The notes below the pieces were generated by a model, which saw nothing but the letters and a program-made list of their open reading frames with translations, had not been told where the DNA came from and searched no databases. The position numbers and the translations under genes are program-made. This document shows positions 42,709 through 50,723 of a stretch of 64,000 nucleotides of DNA, one piece after another (positions within the stretch are counted from its first letter, which is position 1; each line of letters opens with the position of its first letter). This DNA is from Bacillus sp. S/N-304-OC-R1 (GTDB lineage Bacteria; Bacillota; Bacilli; Bacillales; Cytobacillaceae): contig NZ_JACWFE010000023.1 in NCBI RefSeq assembly GCF_019749375.1, positions 1-64,000 of the forward strand. Reading direction: 5' to 3'.

Positions 42709-43689
42709 ATGAATTTTAATTTTCAGCAGACCATTAGAGCATTCATTCTACTGACCTTTTCAATTTTCATATTAAAGCTTCATTATACTGGTGAGATGAC
42801 GAAATATATTAATCCTAAATACTTAGGGTTAAGTCTGACGGCGGCTATTATTTTTATCGTTTTGTTTTTCATTCAACTGACCAGAATTTGGTCTGAAAAA
42901 CATATTCATCACAAGCACTCCCACCATGAAGACGACTGCTGTCATCATCAAGATCATGCCTGCCATCATGATCATGGCGAGACACCATTCAATTTCAAAA
43001 AGCTTGTTTCCTATATGATCATTGTTTTTCCTTTATTGACAGGTTTCCTGCTTCCGCCAAAGGTGCTTGATGCCTCTATCGCCAATAAAAAAGGCGGAAT
43101 GGCGATTATCACGAATCAAAAGGAAGCATCTGAAAATAAAGGAATCAGTGAAAAAAATGAGGAAGAATTAACTGAGCCATCTGAAATACCCGAACCTAAA
43201 AATCCTTCTGAAAATTCTCTCGCTCAAGAACATTTATTGGATCCTTTCTTAGCAAGCCAGGAGGAAATGTCAGAGGATGATTATGAAGAATTGCGCAAAA
43301 CATTATCAGAAAAGCCGAATGTGGTGATGGAGGAGTCGGTTTTTTCAACATATTATGAGGATATTCATATGGATATCCAGAAGTATAAAGGCAAACAGAT
43401 TGAATTAACGGGATTTGTGTATAAAGAAGATGATTTTGAACAAGATCAGGTGGTCCTTGCCAGGTTTTTAATCACTCATTGTGTCGCAGATGCGAGCATT
43501 GTCGGTTTTCTTTCTGAGCATCCTGATGCTTCCTCCATGAAAACAGACACATGGATAGAAGCAAAGGGTATACTAGATGTAACTACATACGATGGAATTG
43601 AGCTCCCTCTGATAAAGATAACAAGTTGGAAAGAGATACCCGATCCTCAAAAACCTTATATTTATCCGATAAATGTGAGACTTTTTTAA
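42709..43689 (+). CDS. ycgQ: TIGR03943-family membrane protein (YcgQ-like)
   Basis: 326 residues. Three N-terminal membrane helices (about residues 10-60 and 97-118), with a His/Cys-rich cytoplasmic or external loop between them (HIHHKHSHHEDDCCHHQDH) that looks like a metal-binding buffer. The C-terminal ~130 residues are a soluble, OB-like domain (IELTGFVYKEDDFEQDQVVLARFLITHCVADA). Located 16 nt after the permease gene with an AGGAGGAGG site. The His loop and the upstream Zur box suggest a zinc role, but the family function is unproven. A terminator follows. Confidence 0.85.
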   Translation: MNFNFQQTIRAFILLTFSIFILKLHYTGEMTKYINPKYLGLSLTAAIIFIVLFFIQLTRIWSEKHIHHKHSHHEDDCCHHQDHACHHDHGETPFNFKKLVSYMIIVFPLLTGFLLPPKVLDASIANKKGGMAIITNQKEASENKGISEKNEEELTEPSEIPEPKNPSENSLAQEHLLDPFLASQEEMSEDDYEELRKTLSEKPNVVMEESVFSTYYEDIHMDIQKYKGKQIELTGFVYKEDDFEQDQVVLARFLITHCVADASIVGFLSEHPDASSMKTDTWIEAKGILDVTTYDGIELPLIKITSWKEIPDPQKPYIYPINVRLF

Positions 43690-43701
43690 TTACGTCCTCA
43701 T

Positions 43702-43739
43702 GCCGAAAAAACACTTATGATTGTTTTTTCGGCTTTTTT
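43702..43739 (+). terminator. terminator after permease pair
   Basis: GCCGAAAAAACA (43702-43713) and TGTTTTTTCGGC (43722-43733), then TTTTTT. Confidence 0.85.
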
Positions 43740-43827
43740 GATAGTTCTTAACAAAAAATATCATATGAATGACAAAGGAATTTTCGGATAAAAATAATAA
43801 AATCAATTCATATGAACGAGGACAATT

Positions 43828-44457
43828 ATGAATAAAAAATGGTGGATTTTACTGTTCTATATTTTTATAGTAGCAGCTGGACTGTACTATAAAAATTTCA
43901 TTTTAGATTGGGTTCACAAGAGTGATTCCTCGGATCTCCCCGTCATGTTCGTACTCTCTTTCCTATTAGCCGCCATCCCTTTTATTCCTTTTACTATTTT
44001 TGCTGGTTTAATGGGGGCTAAATATGGTGTCGTAATAGGGACTCTTATCAATTGGACTGGTGGTGTAACAGCCGCGGTTCTTTATTTCTTTTTATCAAGG
44101 ATTTTTTTTCGGAATTTTTTCATGGGCTACGTGGAACGTGTAAGAGGAATTCAAAGACTTCATACGATGCTTGAAAGAAATGCCTTTATTGCCATTCTCC
44201 TTATGAGGTTAATTGCTATCTTTCCGCCACCAATCGTGAATACATATACAGGAATCAGCACGATTCCATTCCGTACTTTCTTATTGGCTACTGCATTTGG
44301 GCTCATCCCCCCAATGTTCATGATAGCTTTCAGCGGAGAGCAGATTTTCACCTCTATTTTTCATCTATTCATAGGGGTACTACTATACTTATTATTTCTT
44401 ATTTTTATCGTGTTGATCTACAGACAGTGGTTTGCCCAAAGCTCTAAGCAGAATTAA
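43828..44457 (+). CDS. TVP38/TMEM64-family membrane protein
   Basis: 209 residues with about five membrane segments; the conserved family core MGAKYGVVIGTLINWTGGVTAAVLYFFLSR and LMRLIAIFPPPIVNTYTGISTIPFRTFLLAT, with the RxxxxFPxxxvN pattern of SNARE-associated/DedA-related proteins. Predicted roles include lipid or ion flux across the membrane; function here is not known. Transcribed alone with ACGAGGACAATT upstream of ATG. A second member of the family is encoded at 55928-56488. Confidence 0.82.
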   Translation: MNKKWWILLFYIFIVAAGLYYKNFILDWVHKSDSSDLPVMFVLSFLLAAIPFIPFTIFAGLMGAKYGVVIGTLINWTGGVTAAVLYFFLSRIFFRNFFMGYVERVRGIQRLHTMLERNAFIAILLMRLIAIFPPPIVNTYTGISTIPFRTFLLATAFGLIPPMFMIAFSGEQIFTSIFHLFIGVLLYLLFLIFIVLIYRQWFAQSSKQN

Positions 44458-44557
44458 TTTCTTGGTAACTCTCTCCATGGCTCTTCTGCCATCTATTACT
44501 TGTAATAGTGGCGAAGTTTTTCATGTATAATTCGAGTCATGGAAGGAGTGATACAAT

Positions 44558-45409
44558 TTGATGATATTACTTTCTGCTGGATTAGCGTTCTTCCTTTTTT
44601 ATCTTTTTAAAAAGGCTAATAAAAACACAAAGGATATTGTGATAAATAAAATATCTGTTCATAAAGATTTACAGAATCAACAGCATCCAAAGCTCCATAT
44701 TCTTCACCTTTCTGATTTACATCTAGAAAACATTTCAATTTCTCCTGAACAACTTTATGAAAAAGTAAAAAATGAGTCTATAGATTTAATTGCTTTAACC
44801 GGTGATTTTCTTGACCGTAAACGTACAATTCCTAAGCTTATTCCATATTTAAAAGTATTAAATCAATTGCAAGCAAAATACGGAATGTATGCTGTACTAG
44901 GGAACCACGATTATGTTTTACGGAATCAAAATCTTAAAAAACTAATCAATACACTTGAAGAATATAATTGCAAGGTTATGAAAAATGAAAATGACTCGAT
45001 CATAGTTAATGGTCATCGGGTTAACCTTATTGGCATCGATGATTTCAGTACAAAACGAAGCGATTTAAGTAATTCCTATAAAGGAATTGCTGAAGGAACT
45101 AATTTAGTTTTAACACATGATCCAAATATTGTTCTCCATATGAAGAATTATCATTTCGATTATTTACTTGCCGGGCATTTTCACGGCGGTCAAATTTGCT
45201 ATCCTAAAGCCTATCACCTTGTGAAAATGGGCAAGCTTGCGAGAATGAATATCGTGAAAGGATTTCATGTACAAGATGGAAAGCCTTATTATATTAGCGA
45301 GGGGCTTGGGCAAACGGGCATTAATATCCGTGTAGGAAGCCGTCCGGAAATTACGTTTCATGAAGTAACAATACCTGCAAATGTTTCTCAAGCCATTAAA
45401 GCTGTATAG
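44558..45409 (+). CDS. membrane-anchored metallophosphoesterase (YkoQ/YaeI-like)
   Basis: 283 residues. N-terminal membrane helix (LLSAGLAFFLFYLFKK), then a calcineurin-like metallophosphoesterase domain: HLSDLHLEN (D-x-H), LTGDFLD (GD), LGNHDYV (GNHD), LTHDP and LAGHFHGGQICY (GHxHxG). All five metal-binding motifs are present. The domain type acts on nucleotides or lipid phosphates. The next gene (YkoP-like, convergent) is the neighbour of ykoQ in B. subtilis. Start TTG 44558, 9 nt behind AGGAG; the adjacent ATG at 44561 is also possible. Confidence 0.87.
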   Translation: MMILLSAGLAFFLFYLFKKANKNTKDIVINKISVHKDLQNQQHPKLHILHLSDLHLENISISPEQLYEKVKNESIDLIALTGDFLDRKRTIPKLIPYLKVLNQLQAKYGMYAVLGNHDYVLRNQNLKKLINTLEEYNCKVMKNENDSIIVNGHRVNLIGIDDFSTKRSDLSNSYKGIAEGTNLVLTHDPNIVLHMKNYHFDYLLAGHFHGGQICYPKAYHLVKMGKLARMNIVKGFHVQDGKPYYISEGLGQTGINIRVGSRPEITFHEVTIPANVSQAIKAV

Positions 45410-45444
45410 AAGTTCTTAGCTTGCCGTAAAAAAAATAACGTGTA

Positions 45445-45474
45445 AAAGAGCTTGGCTCCAGCCAAGTTCTTTTT
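45445..45474. terminator. bidirectional terminator between ykoQ-like and ykoP-like genes
   Basis: CTTGGCT (45451-45457) and AGCCAAG (45460-45466) with A- and T-rich flanks; overlaps the stop of the minus-strand gene. Confidence 0.85.
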
Positions 45475-46030
45475 AATTTCTGTACAGTTTGATTAATTTT
45501 TCAGTGGACATAAATAGGTAATTGGGCTTTCTGCTCTTTATCATGCACCAAGAAAAATTTGGATTTGATAAAAGCTCTATCGGTAAAAATGCTGCCCATT
45601 TAAACCATTTATAAATAGGATTAGAAATATTTACTACTTCAAAACCAAGCCGTTCACAGCCTTTGTTTAAAAAGGTAATTCCCACAACCCCCTTTATCTT
45701 TGAATAATGACAATTGTTTCGAACGTATTTTTCTAGTTCTGGCAATGCTTTTTGTACGTGACGGTAGATAATTTTTGCTTTTTTAAGTTCACTTTTGATG
45801 TCCTTCAATTCCTTCAGTAATTTGACGTTATGAAGATGGATTTTGACTAGAGTATCATTTTTATTTATTTTTGTACCATCAGAAAGTACGGTAGCTCTTC
45901 CTTTATATTTTGTAATCCGAATTCTGAAAATATTACTGTCTGCCCCTTCATACGAAATGTTTTTAAGCCGAGTAAAGGAAAAATAAATGGGATCAAGCAT
46001 ATTCCAAATGGACAGAACGTAACTTCTCAT
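45473..46030 (-). CDS. YkoP-family protein
   Basis: 185 residues, soluble, with the YkoP pattern YVLSIWNMLDPIYFSFTRL at the N-terminus and TKYKGRATVLSDGTKINKNDTLVKIHLHN, then the helical ELKDIKSELKKAKIIYRHVQKALPELEKYV and the hydrophobic PIYKWFKWAAFLPIELL. No catalytic motif is recognised. In B. subtilis ykoP neighbours a metallophosphoesterase gene, as here. ATG 46030 is preferred over GTG 46042 because the AAAGGAG site overlaps the latter. Confidence 0.8.
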   Translation of the reverse strand: MRSYVLSIWNMLDPIYFSFTRLKNISYEGADSNIFRIRITKYKGRATVLSDGTKINKNDTLVKIHLHNVKLLKELKDIKSELKKAKIIYRHVQKALPELEKYVRNNCHYSKIKGVVGITFLNKGCERLGFEVVNISNPIYKWFKWAAFLPIELLSNPNFSWCMIKSRKPNYLFMSTEKLIKLYRN

Positions 46031-46136
46031 ACTTCTTGACACTCCTTTTTTGATTTTTCCTGCTAATGTTATTTTTCATCTGAAAAGGCAATATTATTTG
46101 TGGAAAAATCCGCTTGCGATTGGCAATCAGAAAATA

Positions 46137-46177
46137 GAAAAGCCTTTGTCCTGCTTCAATTAGACAAAGGCTTTTCA
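46137..46177. terminator. bidirectional terminator after ABC-F gene
   Basis: AGCCTTTGTC (46141-46150) and GACAAAGGCT (46163-46172), a 10-bp stem flanked by A- and T-runs on both sides; lies just beyond the ABC-F stop codon. Confidence 0.9.
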
Positions 46178-46182
46178 TTCTG

Positions 46183-48060
46183 CTATTCGGTTAGTTCTAA
46201 TTGTTTATAAAGCTCATTCCGTCTCACTTCAAGCTGCTTCATGTCATGAAAGAGATCCTGCATTTTTTGCAAGTCCGACTCCTGGTTTAATTGCTTATCC
46301 AGCTCAGACAGCCGGTCCTCAACTTTTTCTATTTCTTCTTCAAGCTGATCAATCTTTCGATGAACATTGTCTTCTTTTAAAGGAGGACTACTTTTCATTT
46401 TTTCAGTAACTTTGGGGTGAAGCTGGATGTCCTGTACATTCTTAATCTTTTCTCTCGCCCAATCATAATTCCCATCAAATCCGTAAACTGCTTTTCGCTC
46501 AATCCAATAAATTTTATCAAACAGCCGATTAAGGAAATATCGATCATGAGCCACCGCTAAAATTGTGCCCTTAAAGTCTTCGAGGACTTCCTCCAATACT
46601 TCCCTTGATTCAATGTCCAGATGATTCGTTGGTTCATCAAGAATTAACAGATTGATTTCTTGATACATTAATTGCGCTAAGCGAAGCCTCATTCGTTCTC
46701 CCCCGCTTAGCTTGGAAACCTTTTGAAACACTTGGTAACCGTAGAATAAAAAGCGGGCCAAAATATGACGAGCTTCCCCTTCTGTAACTTGTACTTCGTT
46801 ACGAAAAGCTTCTATAACGGTTTCATCTTTCATCTCCATAAAAACCTGCTGAGATAGGTAGCCGATTTTCACATTACTGCCTACCTTCACCTCTCCATGA
46901 TCTGCTTTCAGTTCCTGGAGAATCAGCTTTAATAATGTCGATTTCCCTGATCCATTCTCTCCAACTATTGCCACACGTTCCCGGTAGGTAATGTGCATTT
47001 GAACTGATTGGAACAGGAGCTGGTCACCGAAGGATTTTGAAACATTCTTCATGAATACCACGTCTTTACCGCTACGGTCACTCGCTTCGATTTCAAGCCC
47101 CATTTTTTTGCGGTTTAATTGAGGCCGATCTAGTTTCTCCATTCTTTCAAGCGCTCTTTCCATATTACGAGCCCGTTTATGAAGCCCCTCATTTGGAGGG
47201 TTCGCACGATTAGCCCACTCTCGCAGCCTTTTAATAGCCTCTTTCATTTTCTTTATTTTTTTCTGTTGCTCTTCGTAGGCTTGAAATTCAATAAGCAGCC
47301 TTTCTTCCTTTTCCTTTACAAATCCAGTGAAATTCGTCTGGTAACAGTGAATTTCTCCATCCTCTAAATCATATATTTTGTTCACCACTTCATCTAAAAA
47401 ATAACGATCATGAGAAACAACAACGATGGTCCCGCTATATTCTTTTAAGTATCCGCTTAACCACTCGACAGCCATTAAATCCAGGTGGTTTGTTGGTTCA
47501 TCTAACAATAATAAGTCAGGCTGCTTAAGCAAAATAAAAGCAAGTCCCACCTTCGTTTTTTCTCCTCCGCTTAATTTTCCAAAAGGCTTTTCTAATAAAG
47601 GGCTGATATTAAGGCCATTAGCCACCCGCTCTATGTTTGCTTCCATTTCATATCCGCCATTTAATATAAATTGATCTTGCAGATCGCCATACTTTTCCAC
47701 TAATTTTTCAAGCTGGTCAGGGTTCGGCTCCATTCCCATTTCCTCTTCGAGTTCCTTCATCCTCTTCTCAATTTCTGTGAGTGAAGAAAATGCACTTAGT
47801 AAAACGCCTCTAGCAGTAATATGATTTGAATAGACTGGAATTTGTGCCAGATAACCAATTTCTGTTCCTTTTTTCCAATGAATTTGACCTGAATCCGGCA
47901 ACTCGCTTCCTGCTAACATTCTAAACAATGTCGTTTTTCCACTGCCGTTTCTTCCCACTAATCCAATTCGGTCTCTATCATGAATTTCAAAAGAAATATT
48001 CTCAAATACTGTATTTCCACCATACATTTTTCCAATTTGATTTACACTGCATGCTATCAT
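46183..48060 (-). CDS. ABC-F family ATPase (ribosome-associated)
   Basis: 625 residues, no membrane segments, two ABC domains in one chain. Domain 1: Walker A GRNGSGKTT, signature LSGGEKTKVGL, Walker B LLLLDEPTNHLD. The linker (about residues 235-315) is the P-site tRNA-interacting motif rich in charge (QQKKIKKMKEAIKRLREWAN). Domain 2: GENGSGKST, LSGGERMRLRL, LLILDEPTNHLD. The C-terminal ~70 residues form a coiled coil (IDQLEEEIEKVEDRLSELDKQL). Such proteins act on the ribosome: either housekeeping (YfmR/EttA-like) or antibiotic resistance. Two intrinsic hairpins lie between a small upstream ORF and this gene. Good site AGGAGGAAAC before the ATG. Confidence 0.9.
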   Translation of the reverse strand: MIACSVNQIGKMYGGNTVFENISFEIHDRDRIGLVGRNGSGKTTLFRMLAGSELPDSGQIHWKKGTEIGYLAQIPVYSNHITARGVLLSAFSSLTEIEKRMKELEEEMGMEPNPDQLEKLVEKYGDLQDQFILNGGYEMEANIERVANGLNISPLLEKPFGKLSGGEKTKVGLAFILLKQPDLLLLDEPTNHLDLMAVEWLSGYLKEYSGTIVVVSHDRYFLDEVVNKIYDLEDGEIHCYQTNFTGFVKEKEERLLIEFQAYEEQQKKIKKMKEAIKRLREWANRANPPNEGLHKRARNMERALERMEKLDRPQLNRKKMGLEIEASDRSGKDVVFMKNVSKSFGDQLLFQSVQMHITYRERVAIVGENGSGKSTLLKLILQELKADHGEVKVGSNVKIGYLSQQVFMEMKDETVIEAFRNEVQVTEGEARHILARFLFYGYQVFQKVSKLSGGERMRLRLAQLMYQEINLLILDEPTNHLDIESREVLEEVLEDFKGTILAVAHDRYFLNRLFDKIYWIERKAVYGFDGNYDWAREKIKNVQDIQLHPKVTEKMKSSPPLKEDNVHRKIDQLEEEIEKVEDRLSELDKQLNQESDLQKMQDLFHDMKQLEVRRNELYKQLELTE

Positions 48061-48151
48061 TTTGTTTCCTCCTAATATTCAGCTCCTCTCCAACCCAACT
48101 GACAATTCGCAAGTGACTTCGATACAATCATTCATTTTCGAACAACAAAAA

Positions 48152-48182
48152 AAGCCATAGGACGACACTTCCCCCATGGCTT
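48152..48182 (-). terminator. hairpin with U-run upstream of ABC-F gene
   Basis: AAGCCAT and ATGGCTT form a 7-bp stem followed by seven U in the minus direction, 90 nt before the ABC-F start. It could be an attenuator or a second terminator for the upstream small ORF. Confidence 0.6.
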
Positions 48183-48201
48183 GCACAAACCGATATCGAT
48201 C

Positions 48202-48230
48202 AAAAAAAGGAGAGCATGAAACGCCCTCCT
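48202..48230 (-). terminator. terminator after 44-residue ORF
   Basis: Minus-strand GGAGGGC and GCTCTCC pair, then seven T. It lies 36 nt beyond the stop of the small ORF and 22 nt before the next hairpin. Confidence 0.7.
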
Positions 48231-48265
48231 AATTCCGTCATTTAAAATGTGGGTTAGAGATGAGT

Positions 48266-48400
48266 TCACTGTTTAATATTTGCTATTAAGTTGCTAAAAA
48301 AGGGCAGACTGATCCCGTTAACAGCAATACAAGCAAAAATCGCACGGTAAATGTAAATGAATTCCATCCAAAATCCGCGCGTACAAACAGCTTGACTCAT
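48266..48400 (-). CDS. 44-residue membrane peptide
   Basis: Starts at ATG 48400 after a very strong GGAGGTGGGGAAGA site, which is the main evidence that it is translated. The product MSQAVCTRGFWMEFIYIYRA and onwards has a hydrophobic core (FIYIYRAIFACIAVNGISLPFF) and two Cys. The frame stays open further upstream (to 48463) but without a ribosome site. No family recognised. Located between a DUF421 gene and the ABC-F gene, with its own terminator. Confidence 0.55.
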   Translation of the reverse strand: MSQAVCTRGFWMEFIYIYRAIFACIAVNGISLPFFSNLIANIKQ

Positions 48401-48494
48401 TCTTCCCCACCTCCGTTTCACTATTATTAATTTCAGTTTAATCTGAAAAAGAAACATTTTCAAGTAAAAAATGACAAAACAGTATAATACTTGT

Positions 48495-49199
48495 TTACTT
48501 ATACAGAAAAATCTTTAATTCATTTTTCTTATCAATTGTCGCTAATAATACATCCTGAAGCTCTACATTATGATTTGCTTTTAATGCTGAGATCAGCCAG
48601 TTTTCGTCTTTTTCTATCTGTTTCAAAACAGGCATTTCAATATTCCCATCCTTCACAACGGTTATGGGAAAATCAAAAGGGTCCGTTATAATATTTAAGT
48701 CTCCTCTAGTAACCGTTTGGTTGTTAGGACTTACAAAAAATGAAATGGTCCCATCAGGCTCCCATAATGCCAAGGAGACTTTTTTTAGATCATCGATTTT
48801 TTCCTTTCTTGCCTCGGATAATATGTAATCTACTGATAATCTTGCTTTCTTTAAGTATTTGTAAAGAAATTGTCCATTTCTAACTAGAGGCAGCGGGTCA
48901 GGTGAAACAAATTTTCTGATTCTCACTGATTTTAATGTAAGGAAAACACTTACTATATATAAAATAACAAGTGCAGTCATAGTCGTCATGGACCCTTTTA
49001 GCCCTAATTTTTCGTCAGACAGTGGATGGGCAATAATATTGCCAATGACAATCGCTATGGCAAAATCAAGGAAATTTAGCTGCGAAATGGAGCGGCGTCC
49101 CATAACTTTTACGATAATGATCAAAAAACCATACGTGACAACAGATCTTAATATCCATTGCATCGTAGTCAATGTTTCTTGACTATAAAAAAAGTCCAT
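48495..49199 (-). CDS. DUF421-family membrane protein (YetF/YdfS type)
   Basis: 234 residues. N-terminal three membrane helices (about residues 15-90) with the conserved MGRRSISQLNFLDFAIAIVIGNIIAHPLS, then two soluble DUF421 repeats (LVRNGQFLYKYLKKARLSVDYILSEARKEKI). B. subtilis has several members (YetF, YdfS, YrbG, YkjA); some are associated with spores or germination. Function unproven. Start ATG 49199 after GAGGAGAAGGGT. Transcribed alone. Confidence 0.85.
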   Translation of the reverse strand: MDFFYSQETLTTMQWILRSVVTYGFLIIIVKVMGRRSISQLNFLDFAIAIVIGNIIAHPLSDEKLGLKGSMTTMTALVILYIVSVFLTLKSVRIRKFVSPDPLPLVRNGQFLYKYLKKARLSVDYILSEARKEKIDDLKKVSLALWEPDGTISFFVSPNNQTVTRGDLNIITDPFDFPITVVKDGNIEMPVLKQIEKDENWLISALKANHNVELQDVLLATIDKKNELKIFLYK

Positions 49200-49436
49200 A
49201 CCCTTCTCCTCCGGACATTTATATATTTGCTATTGATAACATGCCCGAAAAATAAAAGGGTAATTACTAGTAGACTTCGACTAGCATGGATGAAAAAATG
49301 CATGTTGAACCATACTATATTTGATTTCAATTACTTCACTCAGAGAAAGATGGTTTATTGATATAGGCCACCGCATTCCGACTAAATCTGCTAAGGACCT
49401 ACATATATAATCAGGCGACTTTGCTCTGGGAACACC

Positions 49437-49468
49437 CAAAAAAAGAAAACACCAAGGACGGTGTTTTC
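49437..49468 (-). terminator. terminator after LysM hydrolase gene
   Basis: GAAAACACC (49445-49453) and GGTGTTTTC (49460-49468); seven T follow in the minus direction. Confidence 0.88.
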
Positions 49469-49473
49469 TGAGT

Positions 49474-50070
49474 TTATTTTGCAAATCTATGCTTTCCAAT
49501 CATTACAGTCGTTTGGCGAGAAAAGACCCATTTGCTTGTTGATGTTTTTGGATTAAAGAAATATAACGATCCATTTCCTTGACCTCTAAAGGCTATCGCT
49601 TCGTCTACTGCTTTTTTAGAAGATTGGTCAGGTGCACTATTAATAGCTCCATTTTGAACCGGTGTAAAGGCGTAGTAGCCACTTACTTTTTGATAAATAA
49701 CTCCTGAAACTGTATCCGGAAAAAGCGGGCTGTCTAAGCGATTTAATACGACGGTCGCAACGGCTACCTTACCAGCATAAGGCTCGCCCTTCGCTTCAGC
49801 ATGCACAAGACGAGCAAGCAACTCTTTATCCGCAGCTGAAATTTGAGTATTAGGAATACGAATTTGCTCTCCCGCATAAAGCAGATCTGTTGTTTTGTTA
49901 TTTGCATTCTTTAAACCAAGCACAGACACTCCATATTGATGAGCAATTGTCCAGTAAGTCTCCCCTTGTTTCACATTATGTGTATTAACTGCTGCATCCG
50001 ATTGTCCTGAAAATCCAAAGAGTGATAGAGACAGGACTCCTGCTATTAATAATTTTTTCATTTTTTTCAT
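49474..50070 (-). CDS. secreted LysM cell-wall hydrolase (SleB/YkvT family)
   Basis: 198 residues with a signal peptide (MKKMKKLLIAGVLSLSLFGFSG), one LysM domain (HNVKQGETYWTIAHQYGVSVLGLKNANNKTTDLLYAGEQIRIP) and a Hydrolase_2 domain with the catalytic Glu in LARLVHAEAKGEPYAGKVAVATVVLNR. This domain acts as a lytic transglycosylase/glucosaminidase on peptidoglycan, best known for spore cortex hydrolysis by SleB and CwlJ. The LysM targets the enzyme to cell wall. B. subtilis YkvT has the same kind of SleB domain. Single-gene unit behind TAGGAGGTACTAGC. Confidence 0.9.
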   Translation of the reverse strand: MKKMKKLLIAGVLSLSLFGFSGQSDAAVNTHNVKQGETYWTIAHQYGVSVLGLKNANNKTTDLLYAGEQIRIPNTQISAADKELLARLVHAEAKGEPYAGKVAVATVVLNRLDSPLFPDTVSGVIYQKVSGYYAFTPVQNGAINSAPDQSSKKAVDEAIAFRGQGNGSLYFFNPKTSTSKWVFSRQTTVMIGKHRFAK

Positions 50071-50404
50071 GCTAGTACCTCCTATTACGTAAAAAGCTAT
50101 CTAATAAAAGGCTAGCATATGTAACATAGTGAATCCTTGTCCAAAATGTGGCACTAAAGAAGAGGGCCATTTATCCCCCTATGGCACATAGGATAGACTG
50201 ATCGGTGGTAAAAAATAGCTAAATGCTATAATAAGATTTTTCTCACTGCGTATCCATCATATGGACTAAATATGACATTCATATTTCAAATCCGTAACAG
50301 TAAGTACTTTTACTTAAATACTACATAATTAGCAAAGAAAAGCATTACTATTTGAATGTAAAAGCTCATAGAACACTAGATTCTATGATATATATAGGAG
50401 ATTT

Positions 50405-50648
50405 CGGGATATATCCGCGACTTTCCGGATTATATCCGCGACTTCCGGATTATATCCGCGACTTCCGGATTATATCCGCGGCTTTCCGGATATATCCGCG
50501 ACTTCCGGATTATATCCGCCACTTTCCAGATATATCCGCGGCTTCCGGATTATATCCGCGACTTTCCGGATATATCCGCGACTTCCGGATTATATCCGCG
50601 GCTTCCGGATTATATCCGCGACTTTCCCGATATATCCGCGACTTTCAA
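50405..50648. repeat. 20-bp tandem repeat array (family B, locus 2)
   Basis: Twelve copies of a unit of about 20 bp, TATATCCGCGACTTCCGGAT and variants, spaced 20 or 21 bp. GGATATATCC within the unit is palindromic and CCGCGG/CGCG cores recur. Same consensus as the array at 34901-35022. Sits in the 653-nt gap between the LysM hydrolase and the chemoreceptor; the rest of the gap (50071-50400 and 50650-50723) shows nothing else. Confidence 0.9.
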
Positions 50649-50723
50649 AATACACCATCAACCCCCAGAAAATATCAGCAATTTTTTTACTCTATCAGGC
50701 CATTCTTTTAATTTTCTCCATAA

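Noticed and set aside
45993-46178. 61-codon minus-strand ORF upstream of ykoP-like gene
   Set aside because: It overlaps the ykoP start and the bidirectional terminator, lacks a ribosome site, and has no recognisable domain.
34901-50648. Repeat arrays considered as CRISPR
   Set aside because: The unit is about 20 bp with no unique spacers and no cas genes nearby.
50352-50711. Open frame of 119 codons (repeats of PRLPDYIRDF type)
   Set aside because: It is the translation of the 20-bp repeat array, with no ribosome site and no family.
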